In this document: positions 1 to 8,706 of the stretch, piece by piece
How positions within the stretch are numbered: the first letter of the stretch is position 1
How the letters are laid out: each line of letters opens with the position of its first letter
NCBI GenBank assembly: GCA_013153845.1
Contig: JAADDS010000012.1
Location: 21,840 to 85,839 of the forward strand
Length of the DNA stretch: 64,000 nt
Direction of reading: 5' to 3'
Source of the DNA: Methanococci archaeon
GTDB lineage: Archaea > AGJL01 > Methanococci > Methanococcales > Methanocaldococcaceae
Translations under genes and position numbers: made by a program
The notes under the pieces: model-generated
What the model saw: the letters and a program-made list of their open reading frames with translations, nothing else
Told to the model about the DNA's origin: nothing
The model's database searches: none

Positions 1-150
1 TTTGAACCGTTATTCTTATTAAATATTTATTAAATTTATTAAATAGAGATTAAAAGATATTGGGTGTAATAATATTTAGTTTGTTTAGTTTTAATTTGAT
101 TTTATATTTAATTGGTTTAATTTTATAACGAAATTTGGAGGGAGATAGAG

Positions 151-366
151 ATGGCTAAGGTTAAAAAGATAGAGATAAATGAAACATTTTGTAAGGGATG
201 TGATATATGCATTTTAGTTTGCCCGAGAGGGGTATTTGAAAAATCTAAAAAACTGAATAAGAAGGGAGTTTACCCGCCAATTCCTGTAAAGCCGGAAAAT
301 TGCACATTTTGTAATCTTTGCATTTTACAGTGTCCAGATCAGGCAATATCGATAGATGTGGAGTAA
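151..366 (+). CDS. Small 2x[4Fe-4S] ferredoxin or delta-type ferredoxin subunit
   Basis: This 71-residue protein has two complete bacterial-type iron-sulfur motifs: Cys14, 17, 20 and 24 (CxxCxxCxxxCP) and Cys51, 54, 57 and 61. It should bind two [4Fe-4S] clusters and carry electrons in the cytoplasm. The length and the two-motif layout fit either a free ferredoxin or the delta subunit of a 2-oxoacid:ferredoxin oxidoreductase such as KorD. No other oxidoreductase subunit is adjacent, so I leave the symbol blank. A GGAGGGA ribosome site precedes the ATG, and an AT-rich TATA-like stretch lies near 101-110. It stands alone before arfA, separated by 186 bases. The cluster binding is clear from the sequence; the partner is inference. 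Confidence 0.85.
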   Translation: MAKVKKIEINETFCKGCDICILVCPRGVFEKSKKLNKKGVYPPIPVKPENCTFCNLCILQCPDQAISIDVE

Positions 367-552
367 GAATCCAATTAAATTTAATTAATTTTTCTAATAT
401 GGCATACCTAAACTTTTTAATAAGTAATAATAAAAATAATAAATAATCATAATCAAAAACGTAATCAAAAAACGCAAAAAATAGTTTATGAACAAATAGC
501 TGAAAATATTAATGAGGGGTATTGATAACAAAAACTGTTAAGAGATGGGACG

Positions 553-1359
553 ATGATTCAAATAACGGTAATTCAGATAGATAATTACGGACCTTGGACA
601 GTTACACCAAATCCAAGAAGAGAGAGTGATTTACAGGCATTACAGAGTAGATTATATGCTGATTTAAATCTGATGTTTGGATCACACAAGGGACTTGTTT
701 TTTACACAAGATTTGACAATTTAATTGCTATAACTAACGGGATAGATCTTCTAACCCATAAGAGAATACAAGAGAGTATAAGAAATCGTTATCCTTTTAC
801 TGTTAGTATGGTTATTGCCTCTGCTGAAACACCTTACGAAGCCCAAAAATTAGCTACCAAAACACTTCAGGAATATGGAAGTGCTCAGGATGAAAATAGG
901 AGAGAAGTTTTAGATGTGGCTAATGAATTGGTTATGGATGGGTATGTTCAAATAGCTCACATAGATATAAATAACATCACTGGGACTTTGACAGATATTG
1001 TAAGTGCATATGACACTTATGTGAACGTTAATAGGGTTAAGTTGGCATTAATGGAAGAGTTATTAAATTACAATGCCTTAATGTTTTTTATTGGAGGAGA
1101 TAACTTTATGTCTCCTTCTAATGGCATGAGTGAAGAGGATTTTATAGATATATTTAATAAAATAAATGAAAAATACGGAATCGAGTTGAAGGCAGGAATA
1201 GGAATTGGAAAAACTGCCGAGGATGCTTCAAATTTGGCAGATCTTGGATTAGAAAAAATAAGAGGAAAGGTTGTTAATAAAAACGTATGCACTTTAAGGC
1301 AGGATGATTTTTTAGAGTCAAAAATGGGTGTTGGAAAGATATATCATCCACAGGTTTAA
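553..1359 (+). CDS. arfA: GTP cyclohydrolase III
   Basis: This 268-residue enzyme converts GTP to the formylaminopyrimidine nucleotide 2-amino-5-formylamino-6-ribosylamino-pyrimidinone monophosphate. That is the first step of archaeal riboflavin and F420 synthesis. I recognise it from its overall similarity to the Methanocaldococcus enzyme (MJ0145 in M. jannaschii). The family has a duplicated palm-like fold related to GGDEF proteins; here the FIGGDNFM stretch near residue 180 matches the metal-binding GGDN signature. Length is normal for the family. It is followed after 10 bases by a dihydrouridine-synthase-like gene in the same direction, probably one transcript. Confidence 0.93.
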   Translation: MIQITVIQIDNYGPWTVTPNPRRESDLQALQSRLYADLNLMFGSHKGLVFYTRFDNLIAITNGIDLLTHKRIQESIRNRYPFTVSMVIASAETPYEAQKLATKTLQEYGSAQDENRREVLDVANELVMDGYVQIAHIDINNITGTLTDIVSAYDTYVNVNRVKLALMEELLNYNALMFFIGGDNFMSPSNGMSEEDFIDIFNKINEKYGIELKAGIGIGKTAEDASNLADLGLEKIRGKVVNKNVCTLRQDDFLESKMGVGKIYHPQV

Positions 1360-1369
1360 GGGGTTAAAG

Positions 1370-2149
1370 ATGGCTGATAAAATTAATAAAATTTTAGAAA
1401 TGAACAAGTCAAAAAAAGTTGTTTTAGCCCCTATGGCAGGAATCACAGATGGAGAGTTTTGTAAACAGTTTAAAAACATGTTTGCCATTGCAACGTTGGG
1501 AGGGTATAATATAGATCTTACAACATATGAGGCGGGGTTAAAAATAGAGCAAAGAGGAAGAAAAGAATTTTTAATAGATTTAAATAATTTTAATGAATAT
1601 ATTGTAGATCAAATAAAAAAAGCGAGAGAGAGTAATTCATTAGTATCTGTTAATGTTAGATTTTTTGATATTGAGGAGGCATATGAAAGGTTGGAGGTCA
1701 TTGCAAAGCATGCAGATGTTATAGAGGTTAATTGTCATTGTAGGCAGAGGGAGATAACTTCTTTGGGGCTGGGTCAGGAGTTGATGCGAGATGTTAAAAG
1801 ATTGGAGAGGTTTTTAAATGAGATGAATTTGTTAGATGTTCCAATATTTTTAAAGATTCGTCTAAATTATATTCCAATAGATAAACTAATTAAGAATTTA
1901 GATGTAGTTAAAGATTATTTTACTGGTTTACATGTTGATTGTTTCTATCCTGGAAGACCTTATGCTGATCTCTCTTCATTAGAAATACTCTCAGATCACT
2001 TCAAAGATAAAGTAATAATTGGAAATAATTCGGTTGATTCATTAGAAAAGGCCTTAGAGATGTTAAAATATGCTGATTTTGTATCTGTTGCAAGGGCTGT
2101 TTTAAATGGGAAAATTGACTGGATAAAAGAGTTTAACAAGATGTTTTAA
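1370..2149 (+). CDS. Dihydrouridine-synthase-like TIM-barrel flavoprotein (MJ0144 type)
   Basis: The 259-residue protein resembles tRNA-dihydrouridine synthases and dihydroorotate dehydrogenases. It opens with VVLAPMAGITDGEFC, the typical Dus N-terminal strand, has a central EVNCHCRQ segment in the place of the usual ExNxGCP, and a phosphate-binding VIIGNNS turn near the C-terminus. It is shorter than true Dus enzymes, and the catalytic-cysteine region looks altered, so the substrate is unknown. An in-frame start exists at 1328, but it overlaps arfA. The ATG at 1370 follows a GGGGTTAA sequence just after the arfA stop and is the better start. It is probably cotranscribed with arfA and converges with hemA, whose end is 3 bases away. 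Confidence 0.75.
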   Translation: MADKINKILEMNKSKKVVLAPMAGITDGEFCKQFKNMFAIATLGGYNIDLTTYEAGLKIEQRGRKEFLIDLNNFNEYIVDQIKKARESNSLVSVNVRFFDIEEAYERLEVIAKHADVIEVNCHCRQREITSLGLGQELMRDVKRLERFLNEMNLLDVPIFLKIRLNYIPIDKLIKNLDVVKDYFTGLHVDCFYPGRPYADLSSLEILSDHFKDKVIIGNNSVDSLEKALEMLKYADFVSVARAVLNGKIDWIKEFNKMF

Positions 2150-2152
2150 GTT

Positions 2153-3346
2153 TTAGGTTTTATTTTTTGATTTTTGCTGTTTAAGTTTTTTGAATTCAGA
2201 AGCTAACGTGTTGAACATTTCTTTGTTATCTAAGTTTTCAAAGATGGTTATTATATCATAGATTATCTTTTTACAGAGGGACTTTGAAAAGTTATCTAAG
2301 ACATCTTCAATTGGCTTATTTTTATTCTTCAATATATTTTTTGCCTTTTCAAGTTCTTTTTTTCTTATATTTTCAATATACTGCCCAAGTTCTCGCACTG
2401 CATTTTCAAATTCCATTCTATCGAGAAGTTCTTTTAGTTGATCTATCTCTTCACTTATGATCATCTCCACTTTTGGAATCTCTTTCAATCTCTTTTTTAA
2501 GTTTTCCTCTGCAACTAACTTTAAATCGTCTATTGTAAATAAAAACACATCGGGGAGTTCTCTAATATCGTCAGTTGTGTCTCTCGGATTTGCAATATCA
2601 ATAATAACTGTTTTTCCTGCATTTTTTAATCGTTCTTTGTTTAGTATTGGATGTGGGGCCCCTGTGGCTGATATAACTATATCTGCATATCTTAATGCTT
2701 CTTCCAACTTATCAAATTTTATAGCCATTCCTCCGAGTTCTTTTGCTAATTTTTCGGCTTTTTCATATGTTCTGTTTGCAACTATTATTGCCTTTATATT
2801 TTTTTCCTTTAATGCCTTTATCACTAAATTTGCCATTTCTCCAGCCCCAATTAGCAAAACATTTTTTCCGTCGAGACCAAAAACTCTTTCAGCCAATTCT
2901 ACAGACGCTGATCCAATAGATACTCCTCCCTCGTTTATTTTTGTTTCTAATCTGGCACGCTGTCCTGTATGTATTGCCTTTAAGATGATCTTTTCTAATC
3001 TTTTTGATAATTTTCCTTTTTCTTTCGCTTTTAGATATGCATTTTTTAGCTGTCCAAGGATCTGGTCTTCTCCTACGATCATTGATTCTAATCCCGAAGC
3101 GACCCTAAAAAGATGTTCTATCGCTTTTTCTCCAGATATTATTTCGAACTTTTCTAAGTTTATTCTCATCTCTTCAATTTTTTTTTCGTCTAATTTTTCA
3201 GTATCAAATATCATCTCAACTCTATTGCAGGTTTGTAATAAAATGGCATCATCGAAATTTTCATAAAATTTTTCTTCATCTATCCTGAGCTTTTCTAACT
3301 CAGAGACGTTATATTTTTTATAATCTGCTTTTAATATTGTTATCAT
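2153..3346 (-). CDS. hemA: Glutamyl-tRNA reductase
   Basis: The enzyme reduces glutamyl-tRNA to glutamate-1-semialdehyde with NADPH, the committed step of C5-pathway tetrapyrrole synthesis (cobamides, F430, siroheme). Counting from the ATG at 3346, Cys40 in LLQTCNRVE is the thioester nucleophile. RVASGLESMIVGE follows at about 81-93, the Rossmann motif GAGEM is at 167-171, and the C-terminal dimerisation helix region is Lys/Glu-rich. The 397-residue length is typical. A start 15 codons upstream is in frame, but the ATG at 3346 gives the usual N-terminus (MITILKADYKKYNVSE) and has a GGAG three bases before it. The hemD and cobA genes of the same pathway lie elsewhere in the window. Confidence 0.95.
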   Translation of the reverse strand: MITILKADYKKYNVSELEKLRIDEEKFYENFDDAILLQTCNRVEMIFDTEKLDEKKIEEMRINLEKFEIISGEKAIEHLFRVASGLESMIVGEDQILGQLKNAYLKAKEKGKLSKRLEKIILKAIHTGQRARLETKINEGGVSIGSASVELAERVFGLDGKNVLLIGAGEMANLVIKALKEKNIKAIIVANRTYEKAEKLAKELGGMAIKFDKLEEALRYADIVISATGAPHPILNKERLKNAGKTVIIDIANPRDTTDDIRELPDVFLFTIDDLKLVAEENLKKRLKEIPKVEMIISEEIDQLKELLDRMEFENAVRELGQYIENIRKKELEKAKNILKNKNKPIEDVLDNFSKSLCKKIIYDIITIFENLDNKEMFNTLASEFKKLKQQKSKNKT

Positions 3347-3421
3347 TATCTCCCTTCTAATAAATATTTTTAATTTTAATATGTCCAACATTTAGGGGAA
3401 AATAATCGTAATAATTTGTTT

Positions 3422-4978
3422 TTAATGACATCTCTTAGAGATTAAATAATTTCCTAACAACAAAGCATCAAAATCTGCTTTTAAAAAGCTATTTATTGCA
3501 TCCTTTTCAGTGCAAACTATTGGCTCTCCATGCAAATTAAATGAAGTATTTAAAACTACTGGAATATTGATTGAGTCATAAATATATCTTATCATTTCGT
3601 AGTATGTTTTGTTTGATTCTTTTTTTAAGGTTTGGGGTCTTGTTGTTTTATCCACATGTATAACTCCTTCGATTTCTTTTATCTTATCCTCTTTAACTCT
3701 AAATATTTGAGTCATAAATGGGGAGTATCTTGGATTTATTAAATAATCGTCTAAAAATTCATAGAGTATTGTTGGAGCAAATGGCATAAACCAACTTCTT
3801 TTTAGTTTTTTATTAATTTTTTCTTTATTTTCTTTTGTTGGTAGAGATATGATGCTTCTATTTCCCAGAGCTCTTGGACCAAATTCCATTTTTCCTCTTG
3901 ATAGGCAAACGATTTTATTATCTAAGATCAAGCTTCCAATTACTTCAGGAATGTCCTTTTCTTCAACGAAATCTATCTTATAATTTTTATAATTTTTAAG
4001 TTTATTTTTTAATGCCTCTAAATTTTTTTCTACTTTTTCATTCTCTATCTCATATCCAAAGTATGTATTTTTAATATTTATTTTATCTATCCTTTTATCT
4101 GCCAAACTTGCCCCTAAGCAAAGGCCTTCATCTCCCATAAAAGGTGGAACAAATAAATTATATCTCTCAGCTATCTTTGAGTTTAATTTAACGTTTTGAG
4201 CTACTCCTCCAACAAATACAACATTTTCTAAGTTATATTCTTTGGATAGGTTATCAATTGCCTTTAAAACAACATCCTCCAAAGTTCTCTGAGCAAATTT
4301 TGATATTCTAACCTTATCTTCAAAAGAAATATCTTTTTTATTCCCAAGTATATATCTTTTTAATGTTTTGGTAGCTTCTCTTCCTACAACACCCAAATAG
4401 TTCTTAAATGATTTCAACTCTTTTATATAATCGATTACTGTTAAATTTATATCATCCTCTCCTTCGTAAGAAGATAACGACATAACTTTGCCTTCATCTT
4501 CCATTGGTTTAAAACCCAAGAGTTCAGTTATTGATGCATAAAAATCCCCAACAGAGTCGATTAAATCACTTTGGGCTATAATTTCCAAGTTATTTTTATT
4601 TGCTACGGATGCCAAAAAAGATAATCCATCCCCTCCTCCATCTATTGAGATAACCAACGCCTCTTTAAAATTAGAGAGTTTAAATAAATATGAATGGGAG
4701 ATATGATGATAAACATAGAGAAATTTTTTATTTATTCTGTTTTGGAGGTTTTTTAAGTTTTTTATTCTTTTTCCTTTTCTAAAAACACCTCCAATAGAAA
4801 CATAATTAATATTCTCGTTGATGTTAATATTATTTAAAATATAATCTACTGATTTTTCTGGAAAACCCCTCTGATTTTTCTTTCTTGTAAATCTCTCTTC
4901 ACTCATTGCAAATAAGATTTTATCTTTATCTATAAGGGAAGAACTTGCATTGTGCCCATCACAAATTCCCAAGATCAT
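3422..4978 (-). CDS. NodU/CmcH-family carbamoyltransferase (MJ1051 type)
   Basis: This 518-residue protein has the two-part layout of O-carbamoyltransferases. An N-terminal Kae1-like actin-fold domain carries GICDGHNASSSLID, ISIDGGGDG and FVGGVAQNVKLN. A C-terminal YrdC-like domain carries FGPRALGNRSI and NTSFNLHGEPIV. Family members use carbamoyl phosphate and ATP to carbamoylate a sugar or natural-product hydroxyl. The substrate here is unknown; cell-surface glycan decoration is one guess. I start at the ATG at 4978, because GGTG lies six bases before it; an in-frame ATG four codons upstream contributes that site. It lies 15 bases downstream of the PIN-like gene on the same strand, so it could belong to that transcript. 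Confidence 0.85.
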   Translation of the reverse strand: MILGICDGHNASSSLIDKDKILFAMSEERFTRKKNQRGFPEKSVDYILNNININENINYVSIGGVFRKGKRIKNLKNLQNRINKKFLYVYHHISHSYLFKLSNFKEALVISIDGGGDGLSFLASVANKNNLEIIAQSDLIDSVGDFYASITELLGFKPMEDEGKVMSLSSYEGEDDINLTVIDYIKELKSFKNYLGVVGREATKTLKRYILGNKKDISFEDKVRISKFAQRTLEDVVLKAIDNLSKEYNLENVVFVGGVAQNVKLNSKIAERYNLFVPPFMGDEGLCLGASLADKRIDKINIKNTYFGYEIENEKVEKNLEALKNKLKNYKNYKIDFVEEKDIPEVIGSLILDNKIVCLSRGKMEFGPRALGNRSIISLPTKENKEKINKKLKRSWFMPFAPTILYEFLDDYLINPRYSPFMTQIFRVKEDKIKEIEGVIHVDKTTRPQTLKKESNKTYYEMIRYIYDSINIPVVLNTSFNLHGEPIVCTEKDAINSFLKADFDALLLGNYLISKRCH

Positions 4979-4993
4979 GTAAAACACCAAAAA

Positions 4994-5713
4994 TTAATCA
5001 ATTAATGATTTTCCATACTCTTTATATAGCTCTTTTATCAATAAAATTTCTGGATGATTGTTATCTATATCTATTAAATCCTCAAAATAATTTATTAAAG
5101 TTTCCAAAGATTCAAATAAATTTTCATTATTATTACACGCAATACAAAGATAATCACATAAGCCAATAATTCCCACTCTCCAAGGAAAAACAGCCCCTCT
5201 CGATTTTTTGCTAATACCTCTTCTTACTTTAAATTTTTCTAAAATAGTATTGCAACATTTATAATCAAAAGTTGTAAAATAATCTGCATTAATTAATATT
5301 GCTAATAGATATGACCTAAACTCCCCAACGTTATTATCTCTACCTGAAAATTTAAATAATTCTTTATTTTTTTCATAGATATTTTTTAACTCGTTATAAA
5401 TTAGATTATTTTTAGATATTAAATCTAAAATCTCCATTTCTTTATTGAGAGATGCTATTTCAAAAAATTTATTTTCAATTAGTTCATTAAGAAATTCTAA
5501 AAAACTGCTTATGCCAAATCTGAACATTAAAGAGTCATTGATGATTTCATCTTTATTATTTAAATGTTTCTTCATTTCTTTTTCGAAAGTTTCTTCTTCG
5601 ATAAAATATTTAACACTAATTAAATTTCCCTTGTCCCTATCACAAGCAATTAATATTAATATCGGACATAATACACCCGTATCTAAGACAAATTTTAATT
5701 CTTTCTTATCCAA
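4994..5713 (-). CDS. PIN-domain-like protein, third gene of an unknown trio
   Basis: I do not recognise this 239-residue protein as a named family. Its layout resembles a PIN-type RNase: a hydrophobic first strand ends in Asp11 (FVLDTG), a late acidic helix begins with Glu131 (GEFRSYLLA), and Asp144 and Asp150 occur in ADYFTTFD, which looks like a PIN fourth strand. A long helical insert (about 30-125) makes it larger than usual VapC toxins. The start is a TTG at 5713 with GGTGAT three bases before it. It lies nine bases downstream of the 141-residue gene, so the three genes at 6644-4994 look like one operon. The toxin role is inference. Confidence 0.6.
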   Translation of the reverse strand: MDKKELKFVLDTGVLCPILILIACDRDKGNLISVKYFIEEETFEKEMKKHLNNKDEIINDSLMFRFGISSFLEFLNELIENKFFEIASLNKEMEILDLISKNNLIYNELKNIYEKNKELFKFSGRDNNVGEFRSYLLAILINADYFTTFDYKCCNTILEKFKVRRGISKKSRGAVFPWRVGIIGLCDYLCIACNNNENLFESLETLINYFEDLIDIDNNHPEILLIKELYKEYGKSLID

Positions 5714-5722
5714 AAAATCACC

Positions 5723-6148
5723 TTATTTTATAAATATTTTTTCTGCTTCTTTTTCGTCTATCTCTCCTTCTGCCAATTTTATTGCTGTTTCAATTTTTTT
5801 ATTTTTCATTTCTAATTTAATTAACCCATTAACAAAAATCTCATGTATAATATCTTTTAATTTTACTTTATTTTTTCTATGTTCTGGATTCCTAAGCTTT
5901 AAATTCGTTAAAATTATGTCAATTGCTTTATCTTTAACTTTTTCTCTTAAATCTTCGGGATATTTATCGAATATATATCCTATCTTGTAGTTATTAAGAT
6001 ACTCTTCAACGTTCTTTTTAGTATAGGCCAATTGTGGATTTTTATATTCTAATTCTTCAAATATGGTTATTGTATCGTTATATTCAGACGTTGTTTTAAT
6101 ATTTATTTCAATTTTATTATATGTTTTATTTTCACATAATAACTTCAT
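5723..6148 (-). CDS. Small protein of unknown function, middle gene of trio, antitoxin candidate
   Basis: This 141-residue protein matches no family I know. It starts with a short beta-rich stretch, then a charged helical body, and ends with a helix (IETAIKLAEGEIDEKEAEKI) that resembles the C-terminal recognition helices of antitoxins sitting next to PIN toxins. There is no zinc motif and no membrane segment. GGTGGC lies before the ATG at 6148. It is 10 bases downstream of the 161-residue gene and 9 bases upstream of the PIN-like gene, so translation is probably coupled. The pairing with a PIN-like partner suggests an inhibitor role, but this is inference from position only. Confidence 0.6.
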   Translation of the reverse strand: MKLLCENKTYNKIEINIKTTSEYNDTITIFEELEYKNPQLAYTKKNVEEYLNNYKIGYIFDKYPEDLREKVKDKAIDIILTNLKLRNPEHRKNKVKLKDIIHEIFVNGLIKLEMKNKKIETAIKLAEGEIDEKEAEKIFIK

Positions 6149-6158
6149 ACTGCCACCT

Positions 6159-6644
6159 TTATTTAATTTCTAATTTTTCTTTAATCTTTTCAATATCTTC
6201 TTTGATACCTTCAAATTTTAAAATATGGGGTTCTCCTTTCTCATTTATTGTTATTATTTTAATTGTGTATGATTTCAAACTGATTCCGTCCTTCTCTTTT
6301 ATTGTCTCAATAACCTCAATGTCGTCAAATATCGGATTTATCTGAGTTAATATTAATAAATGTCTTTTTCTTAGTTCTTCAGAATATAACTTTTTAATAA
6401 CATATTTCTCCATGTCATTTTCAGGGTCTTTATTATCTATAATTTTTTTACTAAGGATTTCTAATATTTCCTTACCTATTTTTTCCATGTCTTCTTTTGG
6501 TATCTGGAATTTTGTTATTTCCTCTTCAATATCTTTGTGGGTAATCATTCCAATTCCGTTTTTACCAACCTTTATTTTAAATTTATCAGTATCTTTGTAT
6601 TTTGCCAAAGTGTCAACAATTTTTTTAAACTTTTGTTCATCCAT
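6159..6644 (-). CDS. Charged protein of unknown function, first gene of trio
   Basis: The 161-residue protein is Lys/Glu-rich and has no motif I can name. Residues 1-60 are mixed alpha/beta, the middle (about 60-105) is helical, and the end has two or three predicted strands followed by a Lys/Glu helix. A clean GGTGAT lies four bases before the ATG at 6644. It heads a tight minus-strand cluster (spacings 10 and 9 bases) ending in a PIN-like protein. The 184-base gap to the divergent marC start should hold the promoters of both. Function is not assigned. Confidence 0.6.
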   Translation of the reverse strand: MDEQKFKKIVDTLAKYKDTDKFKIKVGKNGIGMITHKDIEEEITKFQIPKEDMEKIGKEILEILSKKIIDNKDPENDMEKYVIKKLYSEELRKRHLLILTQINPIFDDIEVIETIKEKDGISLKSYTIKIITINEKGEPHILKFEGIKEDIEKIKEKLEIK

Positions 6645-6828
6645 AGTATCACCGATAAGTGTCTGAATTCATAGTTGCATGGTTTAGATCATATACTTAG
6701 CATATGTGTGGTGTTATTATAAGTGTTATTTGAGTTTTTAGAGATTAAATTTTTATTTTTTAATTATTTTTTATAAGGGATAGGATATATTTATTATGAT
6801 ACTTACAATCTTGTTTCTGGTGATGAGG

Positions 6829-7461
6829 ATGGATCTTTTTAATTTTTATCTTTATGGTTTTGTATCTCTTTTTATCACAATAGATCCGATTGGTTTAATT
6901 CCGATAGTTCATTCCCTAATTTATCCATATCCAGAAGAACAGAGATTTAAGATCATTAAAAAGGCCATAATCTCCTCTACGATAGTGTTGTTGTTATTTG
7001 CGATATTTGGAAATTATATATTTGGTTATTTTGGAATAACGATAGATGCGTTTAGGGTTGCAGGGGGGCTGTTGCTTTTTAAAATATCTTGGGACATGCT
7101 TCATGCAGAAATTCCAAAAACAAAACATAAACCTGACGAGAAATTGGATGTTGGAGATATAGACAGTGTTGTTTACGTTCCATTGGCAGTTCCATTGATC
7201 TCTGGACCTGGAGCAATAACTACAACCATGATCTTGGTTAGCAAAGCCCATACTCTCTTAGAAAAGATGATTGTTGTATTTTCTATATTATCTGCAATGT
7301 TTGTTTCTGCAATAATCCTTTCCCTCTCTGATTTTATAATTAGGAGGGTGAATATTTATGGAATTAATGCTTTTGTTAGAATAATGGGGCTTTTATTGGC
7401 AGCTATTTCTGTTCAAATAATATTCACGGGAATCTTTGGATTTTTTAAATTATTTAAGTGA
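6829..7461 (+). CDS. MarC-family (UPF0056) integral membrane protein
   Basis: This 210-residue protein is hydrophobic, with about six membrane helices. It carries the MarC hallmarks: SLFITIDPIGLIPI in the first helix, and AVPLISGPGAIT at the start of the fourth. It sits in the cytoplasmic membrane; the family's transported substrate is not established. In-frame starts exist 11 codons upstream, but GGTGAT at 6819-6824 places the ribosome on the ATG at 6829. The 3' end overlaps the convergent PAPS-reductase-like gene by 12 bases. I recall the same pair (MJ0972/MJ0973) in M. jannaschii. Confidence 0.85.
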   Translation: MDLFNFYLYGFVSLFITIDPIGLIPIVHSLIYPYPEEQRFKIIKKAIISSTIVLLLFAIFGNYIFGYFGITIDAFRVAGGLLLFKISWDMLHAEIPKTKHKPDEKLDVGDIDSVVYVPLAVPLISGPGAITTTMILVSKAHTLLEKMIVVFSILSAMFVSAIILSLSDFIIRRVNIYGINAFVRIMGLLLAAISVQIIFTGIFGFFKLFK

Positions 7462-8679
7462 TTTTAACTTTCTTTTTAGTTCTTTCATTTTTGGAGGCAG
7501 GTTTTTCCATCTCCAGAATCCTCTTAAAATTTCATCTTCATCATATCCATATCTCTTTAAAGTTTCAACCCATCGATTAAATAATTCAGGATAAAGTTCT
7601 TTAACTCTTAAAAACTCAGAATTTAAGGCAGATGGGCACATATAGCATCCAATCCTTTCAAAACCTTTTTCATATAGTGGGTTGTATTCGATCTCATTGA
7701 GATATATCCAACTCCACACATCAGTGCCTTTCCAGTCGAGTATTGGGAATATGTTTGTTTGATTTGGAATAAATCTGCTTTTTCTTTCATAAGATAATTT
7801 TTCTCTTGCAAAGCTTTCGAATTTTCGAGATCCGTCTATTGTATAAACTTCTCTATATTTTTCTAAATAGTTTTTTAGAGGATTCAATTTGCAAACACTA
7901 TTGCACCACCTATTCTCCTTAGTTGGGATTCCGTTTTCTTCTAATGCCTTCCAAAAATCCTTACTTTTTAAAATTGTTAAATTTAATCCGTATTTTTTAG
8001 CAAATTTTTTTACAAATTTAGTTGTTTCTTTAAATTCCAAGCCAGTATCTACAAATATAACTTCCAAATCATCTATAATTTCATTTGCAAGTAATGTGGA
8101 AACTGAGGAATCTTTTCCACCGCTAAATGATGCGTTTATTGTAATGTTTTTCTCTTTGCATTTTTCGTTGTATTTTTTTATTATGGAAGTTGATGTTTTT
8201 TCCAATTTTTTAATTCTTTCTTTATTCTTTCTTAGGTATTCATCAATTTTCTCAAATTTAATATCGTCTTTTAATGTTAGGTCTTTTATCTTTATTGAGT
8301 TTCCTTTTTTAATTGCAACACCTACGTAGTTTCCTATTTCAACCCCCACATATTCGTTTTCTTTAAGATCTTTTATCTCTTCTACATTTTCAATTAAATT
8401 TAAAGGGACTTTTTTTCCTTTTAATCTCTTTTTTGTTGGCTTTATTTGAATTTTAGGAGGTTCAATTAAATAGTAAGATGCATAAGGATGGAATTTCCAA
8501 TCCAAGTTTAATAAATCAAATTCAAGTATCCCCAAACATTTTCCATCTAAGAAGACCTTTTTTCTGTAATCAAGCCCACCGATCTTTTTTAAGATTATAG
8601 CCAAATCATATGGAAGGTTTTTATTAAGTAGTTTGTTTAACACTTCTATTTCAAATTTTGATGCAAATTTGTCATCCAT
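7450..8679 (-). CDS. PAPS-reductase/ATP-PPase-like enzyme (MJ0973 type)
   Basis: The 409-residue protein has an N-terminal region of about 190 residues with a PUA-like stretch. An adenine-nucleotide alpha-hydrolase domain follows, with the PP-loop ASFSGGKDSS near residue 185, which binds and cleaves ATP or an adenylylated sulfate. A C-terminal GCYMCPS segment could complete a metal site with the upstream WCNSVCK cysteines. It resembles the PAPS/APS reductase superfamily, but archaeal members with this extra N-terminus may act in sulfur transfer to tRNA or cofactors; the substrate is unknown. It is convergent with, and overlaps, marC. Confidence 0.8.
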   Translation of the reverse strand: MDDKFASKFEIEVLNKLLNKNLPYDLAIILKKIGGLDYRKKVFLDGKCLGILEFDLLNLDWKFHPYASYYLIEPPKIQIKPTKKRLKGKKVPLNLIENVEEIKDLKENEYVGVEIGNYVGVAIKKGNSIKIKDLTLKDDIKFEKIDEYLRKNKERIKKLEKTSTSIIKKYNEKCKEKNITINASFSGGKDSSVSTLLANEIIDDLEVIFVDTGLEFKETTKFVKKFAKKYGLNLTILKSKDFWKALEENGIPTKENRWCNSVCKLNPLKNYLEKYREVYTIDGSRKFESFAREKLSYERKSRFIPNQTNIFPILDWKGTDVWSWIYLNEIEYNPLYEKGFERIGCYMCPSALNSEFLRVKELYPELFNRWVETLKRYGYDEDEILRGFWRWKNLPPKMKELKRKLKSLK

Positions 8680-8706
8680 TGTATCCCATCCTTTTTATTA
8701 AGTTAT

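Noticed and set aside
2457..3266. Long plus-strand ORF across hemA
   Set aside because: It is antisense to clear hemA motifs, rich in Ser/Phe/Ile as expected from a shadow frame, and has no ribosome site.
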